Below, one piece after another: positions 16,790 to 28,200 of a stretch of DNA of 64,000 bases (position 1 is its first letter; every line of letters begins with the position of its first letter). Source of the stretch: Luscinia megarhynchos (lineage: Eukaryota; Chordata; Aves; Passeriformes; Turdidae); assembly GCA_034336665.1 (NCBI GenBank), contig JAPFBE010000002.1:80296905-80360904 (forward strand), written 5' to 3'. The position numbers were made by a program, and so were the translations under genes. Below the pieces are notes generated by a model. It was not told the DNA's origin, did not search any database, and saw only the letters and a list, made by a program, of their open reading frames with translations.

Positions 16790-17540
16790 CAGGAGGACTG
16801 TTTAAGCTTTAATTTGCTAATTATCATTTATTGTAATTTGACCATGCAGCTGGGGAAGGTGGTGCTGATTGTTCATCAAAAAGGCGTCTGCCGGGCTCTA
16901 GAGTCAAGATAGTCTTATTAGTGGCTTTTTACAGCATGGGCAGGGTTCTTGTTACAGCTTGTAACAGAGGTGGATTAACTACAAATAATTTTTAAAACTT
17001 TGAAGTCTGAAGCTGTAGCACCTTTTGCTGTATTCTATGGGAAAAAGAAGAGAACACGCTCAGATAAGGGTCGCTGGTGAGATTCTCCCCTCGTACCAAG
17101 GTGCAGTCTTTGCCCTGGCAGGGCTGCCTGCGCAGCCATTTTGCAAACACAGATTGCTGTCATCTGACAGAGCCAGCCCTGCAACTCCACACGGCTTCTG
17201 CCTCCGATAAAACTATTTACGAGCGCACACGTTTCCCGAGATCGCGCCTGCGATCATTAGCTCCACGCCAAGCTTCCTAGGGATCGCTTGTTTTCCCAAA
17301 ACACTTTAGGCTGAGAATTCCTATTAATATAAATCTGCTTTAAACAGGAGATAGTCATTTTTTAACGCAGACATCCTCTAATATTTTCATGATGTGGCTT
17401 ATACCTTAATAGATAGCAGTTGCGGCGCAGATCTGGCCACGCAGTTGCATAACATATTTGCGGTAATGAGAACCCTTGCCGACATGGAAAATTAATATTA
17501 AGAAAATTAATGTAAGGAAAATCTTTAGTAGGTTTTTGTC
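16790..17540. promoter_or_regulatory. candidate conserved non-coding element cluster
   Basis: Two blocks stand out. Block 16800-16930 has homeobox cores (TTTGCTAATTATCATTTATTG) next to GGCGTCTGCCGGGC. Block 17190-17520 is AT-rich with many CpGs (TTTACGAGCGCACACG, GATCGCGCCTGCGATC, GTTGCGGCGCAGATC) and paired ATTAATAT motifs. GATCGCgcctGCGATC is a perfect inverted repeat with a 4 bp spacer. The pattern is typical of deeply conserved developmental enhancers. Conservation itself was not tested. Confidence 0.4.
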
Positions 17541-18939
17541 TGTGTCTAATGCAATTTTGCAGTTAGCAGAAGGAACGAATTTAGTACCAGGTGAGTAGCC
17601 AGCCCTTCAGAAATCATGTTTTGTTGACCGCATTTTAAGACCTGCTGTTTTGATTTAGCGCATCGGGAGCAATATCTGCTTCGTAAACAACAGCATGAAG
17701 CACCACACTCAGGATCCCTCCTGGCATACCCAGCTGTCAGAACCTTGCCCACAAGAAAGAGTTCCTTGGTACAAATGTTTTTATGCTGGTGCCCGTTCTG
17801 TCTGGGGAAGCGCTTTGAAAGCTCAGAAACTTCATCAGGGCAGGAGAGCAGCTTAATGCACAAACCCACCTAGCAGCGACTGGGTGAAAAGACATTATCT
17901 TTTCATAAGCAGCATCTGTCAAAGTCCTTTGGCAGAACAGAAGTAGCTGATTTCCCAACGAGAAAGCTGCTCTTACTTGTTGCATGTCCAAGGACTGCAG
18001 AGTTACAGCAATAGGGCAGCGTGCAGACACCGCTCTGCACCAAAGGGGAGAAAATCCTGGATGGGAACCAACCTCCTCTGCCTCCCACCCCAGCCTCTGC
18101 CCCCAGCTCACAGCTGCCATCCCATCAGAGAGCACCAATGCTGGCATCAGCTTTTGTTCAAGGTGATCCATGGTTTAGATGTTAGAGTCTTTTCATCTGC
18201 TGCCTGGGTTTCTCTTGAATAAAAGAAGACCGGCATATTTTTCTCCTTTTTGCTGCAAGGAAGGTAGGTACTGACCCCCTTTATTTCCTGGTGCTTATGG
18301 ATATTAGAGATGATGCAAGCAGAAGATATCTGGCATAACATTACAGAAACCAAAGGGAAAAGAATTCTTGGAAGAAACCCCATTTTTTTTTCAATTTAGA
18401 CAGCTTGGAATTGTTTTGTTTCGTTACCTCCTACCTAAATTTCTTGAAAACAATACTTAGCAAGAGGGAGGGATTTCTTGGTAAACACTGTGTATTGTAT
18501 GCCATTTTTCAAGGAGTGGGCAGACTCCTAACAGGTTTTTGAGTCCTCACCAATTGTGAGAGGACAGGCTGTATTTGATCAATAAGAAACGTGTGTGTGT
18601 GCGCACAAATAAAAGGAGCAGCAAATCCAACCCTCTTATCTCCCTTCCTCCTTGCATGCCAGATCACCTTTAGCATCAGCTCCAGTCCTGCAGCTGCTGC
18701 TTTCAAGCAGGGCTGGTGGACACCAGCCCTGCTGCTGCCCTGCTCTGGCTGCAGGTTCAGGCCCTGTCTTTCCTCACCCCTTCCCTTCACCCTTTCATTC
18801 CCACAACCCGAAGGAAGTGGGAAATGAAAGTGAATTGTTAACTGTGCTTTTTCAAAATTAAATAGATATCAGAAGTTCTCTGGAAGTGAAACATGACAAG
18901 TATTTTCTAAAATACTGCCATGATTTTTTTTAGAAAGCC

Positions 18940-20600
18940 TCTGCTGCTCGTTCTTTCATTACTGAGGGTGCACAGAGAGCAAGGCTTGTTTTATCACAGG
19001 ACGGACTGCCTTCCTGGAAATTCCAACCCATAGAGAAATGTTGTTAGGTTGAAGGATCATTCAAGATTTGGACAGCTAGTTTTGCCTAGATAAGAAATAA
19101 TTTATTCTTCATAACTAATTCAGAAAATCTTTAAACCAGATTGACTAGCAATGTGTTAATATTCATCATCATCTTGAGTACTGCCAGTTGCCTGATCACA
19201 TTGTTCAGAAATAATACATGAACAAAACATTCCTATGAAATATAAATATCGGTGTCCATTCTGTACTGTGCATGCCCATCTAATTTCTTTTTATCCCCAA
19301 ATATTTAATATAACTTCATTTTGCAACATGTGGATGGTTAGTTTATAGTTAGTTCATATTCAAAGAAGTAGCAGAATACCGAAATATTGCCCTTTTTCCC
19401 CCCAGAACAAGATAATTAAATCAACTTTTTTCAGTGGCCTATGGTATTTTTATAGAAGGTAGATAACACACATATATATATTTGGAAACATACGTATCAA
19501 CACACACCCCCAAAATATATATAGTATTTTGTGGCTGAACCAGTTGCATTTGTCATCAATAACAGCTAAATATGGACGTGATCCAATTGCCTTGCAATTT
19601 CCTGTCGCATTAATGCAGTATAGAAATATAAAAATAATATATAATTATACTCACCATTTTACAGTAGAGTTTTCTGCTTAGATTTTGAACTCTATTCTCA
19701 ATTCTACTAGAAACAACTATTTTTTCTTGCTTTACGATGTTCCTTTTGCATCAGAAAAAATTGCTGCTTATATTTGCATAAGCCATTCAGCAGACCGATA
19801 AAGATAAAAACGTGCACAAAGAATAGAGGACAAAAGTTTATATCAAACAATACACATCAAAGAGGAGAGATTTCACTTCCTTTTTGTTACCTCCACCCGT
19901 AGATTTTCACATTAATCAAATCATTACTACATCATTTCTAGTAGCCCCAAATGGCTCATATTAATTCACTTCTTCTCATTCAAAATGATTTTATTATTAA
20001 ATACTTAACTATCACTATATCAAAATAATATGCCAATAAACATTTTAAATAGTTGATAATGTAGAACATTTGCCCTTTTAATTCTTGTTAGGTGGACCCC
20101 AAAACAAAAACACATCAAAAGAGAAGAGAATCTAAAATTTCAATTAATCTTAACCAGAAGTTCAAGCAATGACAATATCGAAGAGACTTTGTAATACCTA
20201 ATATCCCCTGACAATATTTCAAACCCACATGTGAGTATAAAATAACTTCTCGCTTGACTTCATTGACCCAGAATTGTCAGTGAAATAGAAACTTCAGTAA
20301 TTCCTAAAGGTATCAAAGTGTGATTTGCTCTGATTTCGGCTTAAATTATCTATTTGTCTATATCTGCATTTTGTCTCTTTCAGAAAGCAGAGGGGATTTG
20401 TTCGTTCATGGTCTTTAAAAACACTGTCTTATTTTCATTAAGCTAAGCCCACTGCTGATGTAATTCTTGCATTACAAAGGTCTTAATTTAAACCATGACA
20501 TAAATGCTTTTCATCAGTTGATTTTTTTGTTCTTTGTGCCAAATTTCTTGCATTTTTAAAATAAAGAATATGGTGTATAATAACTGCTGCGGGACAGGCT
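18940..20600. promoter_or_regulatory. candidate conserved non-coding block downstream of OSR2
   Basis: A long unique AT-rich stretch without repeat signatures but dense in TAAT, ATTTGCATAA, GATAA and TCAATAACA-type factor cores, for example CTTATATTTGCATAAGCC near 19767-19784 and GATAAAGATAAAAACG near 19797-19812. It looks like several adjacent enhancers. This is inference from composition only. Confidence 0.3.
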
Positions 20601-20812
20601 GCTTTATTCTTCAATATGAAAGACAAATGGGGTGTGACATGCATACGTTTCAACATGCAGCACTTACTTCTTCAGGACCTTTACTTTTTCCACTGTTTTC
20701 TCAGTAGGCTATTTCACTTCCTTTGAATCAGGCCTAACGATAACACCGGATTTGAAGCACGGTTCTCGGCGTTGAGCACACTGACGGGACCAAGAGGTGA
20801 AAAGTGCTTCTA

Positions 20813-20890
20813 ATCTCTCTCCTCTCTCTCTCTCTCTCCCCCTCCTCTCCCTCTTCCACTCCCTGCCTTCCTCTCCTTCCTTCCCCCCTC
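20813..20890 (+). repeat. CT-rich microsatellite / polypyrimidine tract
   Basis: A nearly pure pyrimidine run built of CT and CCT units. It explains the serine/leucine-rich and arginine/glutamate-rich open frames reading through it on the two strands. Confidence 0.85.
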
Positions 20891-22137
20891 CACTCAAGGA
20901 TTTGGGGTCTGCAGATGATAATTTACAGAGCGTTTTGGAAGAAGGGTGGGGATGCATTCCTAACACCCCAAATCCTGGTTTGCATTACACATTAGGGATT
21001 TCAAAGCACATCAAGATTTAATCATAATCAGAAAGTAGAGAAATCGTTTCTACAACATTCTGCAGTACCGAGCCTTTTTTTTTCCCCCTTTGGTATCCCT
21101 GTAACTAATACAGCAAAATTGTATTGCCATCATGTCCTACTATTATTGCAATGATCAGTGATCTGTGTAAATGCATCTGGGAAAACTGCATAACTTCTAT
21201 TATTTTGAGTTTAGGGAGCTTGGTTAATTTTCGGACAGAGTCAAAAGACACTGGCTATTTCTCTACTTAAATGTGAAAATACAGAAGAAATTTTTCTTGA
21301 TTAGCATTACTGCAAATTAACCAAGATTACAATGGAAAGGATGCAAATATTTTATTTAAGTAGAATTTTCAAGATTATCTACGTTAACACCAAGCCACGG
21401 CATTAGTTCATTGATCTCCACAGGACAATACTGTCAAATACAGAACAGATTCAGAAAATCTCAATTTGAATTTGTGGAAGGAACAAAATCTTTGAATGAT
21501 CTTTCTTCATGTACTGCATTTTAGAAGATGTTGACCTGATACTTTTATGCCTGTCCTGGCTTTATACTTTGTTTTAAAAGCAATGCTCTTAAAATTGCCA
21601 AAAACAGGATACAGGTTGACCTTTAGTCTGTCAAGTTTTCTTGTATTTTGCAAGACATTAAATGAAATGGAAAAGGTGCCTTTTTCCTCAGATTAAGTAT
21701 TTGTAATTAATTAATTTTATATGAGGTAATAGATTAATTATATTTCTTGAACATTGGGAACCTGAATAAAATTGAAGCTGGGGAAATAAATGTTTTTCCT
21801 ATTAAATACTTAGGATAACAGTATGTTGACTATTTCTAAATTGCAGATTATATCCCTAAGGTTGGATATTTTTTGGTCTGTTATTTTATCTTTTTTCCTT
21901 TATTCACTTTTTTGCTCTATTGCATGAATCTGAGCTGAAGAGAGAGGGGCTATTCTGTAAGGGCATGTTCATCTTTACATATTTTAAACCTGTTTTGATA
22001 GATTCATATCAAGGCTGAAGTAATTCACTCTGGGAAAAAACTTGGCCTCAAAACTTTTAAATACAAGCAGATTTTTCTTTTAAATTTTTTAAAGAAAATT
22101 TAAAAATAATTCGGCATGTTCTTAAAGGCAAAGGTTT

Positions 22138-22200
22138 AAATCCTGATTCATTTTAAGTCAATGGGAGTTTTGCCATGACTTCAGTGGAGCCAGGACTTCC
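22138..22200. repeat. ancient amniote interspersed-repeat scrap (palindromic CATTGACTTCAATG type)
   Basis: TTTTAAGTCAATGGGAGTTT followed by GCCATGACTTCAGTGGAGCC and AGGACTTCC has the structure of a well-known ancient reptile/bird repeat. In that repeat, CATTGACTTCAATGG units are followed by GGCCAGGATTTC. The family name is not assigned. Confidence 0.4.
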
Positions 22201-25200
22201 TTCAGATGATGGGAAACAATTATGTTTAGCATTTTCAGATGGAAATTTTGTGCTTGTATAAATTAGAATTGTACCTTTTCTCTTTTCTCTTTTTTTTATT
22301 CTTTTTTGAGGTGGGGCTATGAGTATGCATATTGTATAATCCATAGCGTGAACTCATCTCTGGATATCTTTCTGCTAAGTAACTGTCTTTTTTTCATTAA
22401 GATAAGTAACAGTTCAACATATGTGGTTACTTAAGAAATTCCTCAGGATCTTTAGTGGAGTCTTTTGGGATAAGATGTGAAATCAGCCGTTGTCATTCAT
22501 GACAAAGATCCCACATCATTTTTCCAAAGAGTTTGGCATGCCAATGAGAGTGGATCAGCATAAGTAATTGTATTTTGTCCACGCACTTTCTATCTGAGGT
22601 TTGGATCTGAGATGAGACTTCTGCCTTTCCTGCCCTAAACTGCCTTCAAGTACCACTTTTTATTAAAGCACCTTATGTTTTTGGCCAGGCCAGGAGGGCT
22701 GTGAACTTCATTACCTTGCCTTGCTTCAGGTGAATCCTGCTTGCCTTAATCAAAGACAAAACCCCAGCCCCAGAGAAGTAGTTAAGGACTGCTTGTGTGG
22801 GGCACCTGCAGGATGGGCCTGGCCTCTCTCTCAGGTAAAGCTGTTCCAAAGAGATTTATTGTACCTGTCACCTCTGGTTGTGTTCAAATGTCAGCTATAC
22901 TAAAACTATCCGAGGCAGATGCAACAAATTTTGTACAAGGGATGAATAGTTCAACCAGACCTACCCTGATGTTCCTGCCTTGAGGAACCCCAAATACTTC
23001 TCTGGGGATTTAACCCCACGTGTGGGGTCTTGGGGCCAAGCCAGGCTGCTGTAGGAAGGACAGTCCCTTCCCTGTGCCAGCAGGGTGGGACAGCATCCAG
23101 GATGTGTTTCAGGGTGTTAGAAACTAGACAAGCTCCACTGTTGTAGTCTTAGATGTGAGACAGCACCTAAGCCCTTTCTGGATGCTTCCTGTGGATGTGA
23201 GATTGATGGTAATTCTCTGCTGCAAAATTCTCTTGTTTATAAAGAATAAATAGCTTTCCTGAGCCCCGTGAGGGACCAGCAGCACCATGCAACAACACTG
23301 CCTGGAATCACTGGCCTGCACTTTCAGACAGCTTTCTGCTGAAAGGGAGCTCTGCTCCCTGCTTCCCTCCCTAGCTCTGCCAAGAGTGGCACCCTGGCTG
23401 TGGCTCCTCCACAAATGTTGTGGAGTTCTCTCTGTTGCCTGTACACTTCACATGAAGCAGGAAATGCTGGGCCCCCACACACTGCAGGTGCCTGGGCTGC
23501 GCAGCCTGGAGAGATCAGAGCTTCCACGAGTCTCCCTCTTCCACAAAAATGCTGTGAACCTGAACAGACTGGGTCAGTACCACATTATGGCCATGCCCTC
23601 CCAACCCAGGCACAGGTATGCCAGAGCTGCCCTTGGCGTGCTTTCCCTGGCTGCCTGCCCTTCCCAAACTCTGGTCAGAAAGCTGAGTGACAAGTGTCAA
23701 CTCATTGTCCAAATAAAGAGTTCCTTCTGCTACATAAGCATGTGCCATGGCCTTTTGAGCTCAAGTGTGTATCCTACCATGCTCATGATGAGCAGGCATC
23801 TTTGCAAAGTCTTGAAAATGCAAGTGCTGACAGTAAGCATTGAGGTGAGGCCTGAACAGTGAGTTGGATAAAATCAGTGATCACTCTGTGAGCAAACACA
23901 GAGCCAAAAGAGTGAAACTCTGGGCTTCCTCCACAAATGAAGGAAGGAATAAAAATGGAGCTCCTGTATGTCTTGGCTGTTTCTATATGTAAATGTACTG
24001 TTGCAGTGTGTTGCTGCCTCTATGCATACACCTTCATCGTTATATTAATTTCATCCTTCTATGTGGGAATAACTACATTGCATGTTAATACTATCAGCAG
24101 TTTGCACTGTTAGCATTCTATTATACTCCCTTAAAATCCAATGACAATTTCATATTATTTCAAATAACTCTACACCCCCAATCTAAATCTATGTATATAT
24201 GACCAAACAGCATTTTTTTGCTGCTAGGATGAAGCATTTTCTAAGATTTTAGAAGACTTTTTTTTTTTTACAGCAGTATGCAGTCCAAAGCCCAGCGTTG
24301 ATCCCACAGAACTTGGATGCTGCAGGGACTCCCAGGCAGCCCTATCACAACTGAATGTTGCCTTGTGCTGCTGTCTTTTGTGATACAGCTTTTGTTTCCA
24401 CAGTTATGATCTGTTGTGTTATGGCTGTGACCAAATACACCTGGTTGATGTATTTGCAGTTTTGGTTAAACACATAAGGAGTTTAACAGTGTGATGAGAA
24501 CTTGTTATTTCAATTTGCATAGCTTTTAGTTTATGGAGAAATAACATGCTTCTGTGCACCTCCGATCTTTTAAGCATTGAAGCATTTTTATTTTGTTGCT
24601 CAGAATAAACACTGGCCTCTCCTGCTCTCCATCTGGTATTCTGAGACTGCAAGAGTAGCAAAGGTGGGGCTACAGACTTCAAAGATACTCATACGTCTTG
24701 AAACTAAGCACTGTGCTAAACTCCCTTTAATGCCTCTGTGGGAAAGTGTCTCCATATGTCATCCCATGTATTTTCTTTGCTATTTAAAGTATTGCTTAAT
24801 AGTACACTAAGCTGGTGGAAAACTATTTGCTTTGTTGGGTTAGTTCTACTCGGGCTTAATGCAGGGCTGGGTAAGCGCAGAGCCTGCGCACGGGAGCGAG
24901 GGGGACCAGGTGGAGCTGGGGCGGGAGGAAGAGGGACTGGGGCACCCAGCAGGCAGCAGGTTTCCATTGCTGGGAAGTGGTTTTCAGTCCAGCTGAGTGG
25001 AGAAATCCTTGGCTGGCTGGGAGGTGTTGAGGCAGGGGTGTAACTGGACTTGCACTTCATCAATTGCACAAACGCCCTGTGGGTAAGTGGGGTCTGTATC
25101 TCTGAAGTATTTTCAAACCTTGTAAATCCCCATCCCCATCTCCTTTGCTTAAGTCCTGCTCCTTTTGGACTGTTCTTCCCAATATCATATTTTCTCTCTC

Positions 25201-28200
25201 TTCTCAGCAACTGGAGCACCTTTCTGCAATCTTGTAATCTTATTTCTTGTCTCTTCTGTCTTCTGTGATTCTGTCAACTCTGTAATCACTCTTTTAACAA
25301 GTCCTCTGGAAACGCCTTCTTATATACCCCTATGGATTTTTGAAGAGATCTTTTCAGGTTTTGACTTCTATCTCCTTCCCTGGTTTCTCTACACTTCATC
25401 TCTGGACAGCCTCCTACCAGAAAAAGATATGTAGGACTCATTGCTGTGCTGGTGAGTCATAGACCTACCATGCATCTCCTGCCTCGTCCTCCTGCTTTCA
25501 CTTCAATGGTCTACTTTTTAGAAAAAGCTCATCCTATCCTATTTCTTAAATCTGGGCCACCACACATTCAGGAATGAGAAGGCATGAGACCAGAAAGACA
25601 ATCACTCCTTTATTTTGATTATCTGGACTTTAAAGTCAACTTCCTTAAGAACCATGTTTTTTTTAAAATTTGGGGTCATTATTCCCTCCTCACTTATAAA
25701 TACAGACCAAATGCCTTTCAAGATTTTGTCTTTCTTAGAGAGGTTGTTTCTTTTTTTCTTCAGTACATGATGACATCTTTTGTGTCTTTCTAACTTCTGT
25801 AGTTTTGTAGAGGCACCAACCAGCAAATTTCCCTCTGGCCATTCATTAACATCACTTGAGCTACTGTGCTTTCTTGGTTGCTGCCCTGTTCTGCAAGATA
25901 CCCCAAGCAAGAAATTGGGTTAAGAGGTAGGTTCTTGAAAATGAAAGTGATAAGACTGACAAGGTTATCTTCTAGTCCACAGCCTAGTTATGATTAGCTG
26001 AACTGTTTTACCTGTTCTAGTGCAGTGGTCAGGACCCCTACTGTTGCAGTAGGGACTCCTCCTGTACAAGAGAGGGTTAGTGAAACTCTTTGTTTGATCC
26101 AGCCCTAAATGTCTCCTCTATGCTCTCTTCCCTGTCTTCCTGCAAGATGTGATCAGGGTGGTCAAGGCTCTTGTATGAGTGCCCTTGGTACAACCCTGCC
26201 TGCTGTTTCAGTTTAACCCCTTATATAAGTGGCTGCACTCAACCCTGTATGCACTTTTTCTCATTGCAGTATCCCAGAAGGAAAAGCTAGAAGACTTTAA
26301 ATGCAATGTTTTTATTGGAATGAAGGTGATTTTTCAAAGGTGACTTTTTAACAGATGGTAGAAAATGCCAAGTCTTCTGCTAGTGTTTGACTGTAATATG
26401 GCATTGATATGGAGGATGCATTCTCAAAAAGTAATAAACTCCAATCCTAAAGAATGTATGTAGCCAGCAGTTACACTTGTTCCAAGGTCTTTTTAAAAAA
26501 TCTTACTATTCATGAACCATACATGACTCAAGGTTGCCATATAGGAAAACTGTTTTATCTTTCCTTCTAGCTGTAGTATTTATAATAAAAATAGACAGAC
26601 ATTACATTAAAAAAAAATATAATTGTATTTTTCAAAGACCTGCACTTACGGAAAACTACTTTTGACCATCAGAAATGGAGTGCCTACTGCATGTACCCAA
26701 AAGACTTCACAGTATTTCAGTTTGAAAAAGTCAGGTCTTACACATCCTCTTGGTACGATGATGTGAGAGCTGCTTTTCATTTGGGAAGGCTGAAGAAGAA
26801 GGGATTTGAGCAAACTAACTCCATACATTTAGGACTAGAAAAATGCTGGTCCATAAATTAAAACTTTTCAGAGAAATCAAATTCTACTCACTTTGTTGGA
26901 AGCACAACTCTGTTTCCAGCCAAAGGAATGAGCACGGTTGATCCCTCCACATATAGTTTTTTGAGTTTGAAAATTCAAACATGAGAGAAAGTATCTCTCT
27001 GACTCTTCTCTAGAGGAACCATTTTCCCTGCACTGATGTGAGCTGGGCTGTACCAGTATAAGTGAGGACAACACTTGACTTGGCCCTGTGTTCATGCTTA
27101 TAACATTGTCCCTATTCACAGAGTGGAAACTTGCTGGATTTTTTCCATTAGGAGGAGAAATTGATGATAGGAGTCAGGAATGTCTTTGGTTTATTTACAA
27201 AGCATGTACTCAGAATCTTGTTTCTCTGAATGCAGCAGAAACAAACAACAGGCACTTTTCTTACTCAGAGTTTCCAAGCCCGGGTCTGCAGCGCGGCGTG
27301 TATTCCACGGAGCCGTGCTGCTCCAGCCTGGGCCCCTGGCAGGGCTCTGCTGCCCTGGCTGCTGCTCTGAAGGGCAGTGAGGTGAGACCTGCAATGCTCC
27401 TGCACACCCACATCCAACCAGCTGGCTTCCTAACCCCCACATGCCACGGGGAACCTGGTCACACTCAGCTGCTGCTGGCCCAGCTCTGTCACCATCCAAC
27501 TCCATCTTCTGTGGTCTCCAGCCTGCTGCTCCCAAAGGGGCTGGAATGCTCTTTTCATTTAGTTTGAGGGACAGACATGTGCAATAGTTTTTCAGAGGTA
27601 TGTGACTGTAGATTAAAAAACTGCACTGCCATGAGAAGCCCGTGTAGGTACAACCCACATGTACACATGCACACTCCTCCATGCACACATACAGAACCTC
27701 CAAGCCTTTGGAGGAGCTGAATAATGTGTAGTATAACAATTATAAAATTGTTTCATAGTTGTCTAAATAATTAATCATTTTCAGTTGCTTTATTGTAAGC
27801 CTGGTTTCACACTAGTTTTACCACCAAACAGCTTATCTCAGATCTGTGGCATGAATTTTGTCGAAGGGAAATAGGTAAATGACAGTGAAAAATCTTGACA
27901 TTTTTGAATGTCTACAACAAGACAATGTTCTCACATTTCAAACGACTGCTAATTTTTATGGTATTGAGCCAGTCACTCTTGAGCTCTGCTGATCACATTT
28001 TGATAGGAGGGTGCAATGTATGATGTAAAAAATTTTTCAGTCCATGAAAAAATTCCCCAATCATTTCAAATTAAAAAGGTTGAGACAATGAGCAGGCAGA
28101 GTTACATTGTGCAATATTTCTCAGCTCACAGTCTTAAAGCTTTTTTCCATCTTTAGTAATATTTACTTGTAGCAAAGAACATTAGAGTGGTTGTAAGTGC

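Noticed and set aside
24716..25219. 167-codon minus frame across the 24.9 kb GC islet
   Set aside because: Proline-rich centre comes from the islet; ends are in AT-rich DNA. No domain or initiation context.
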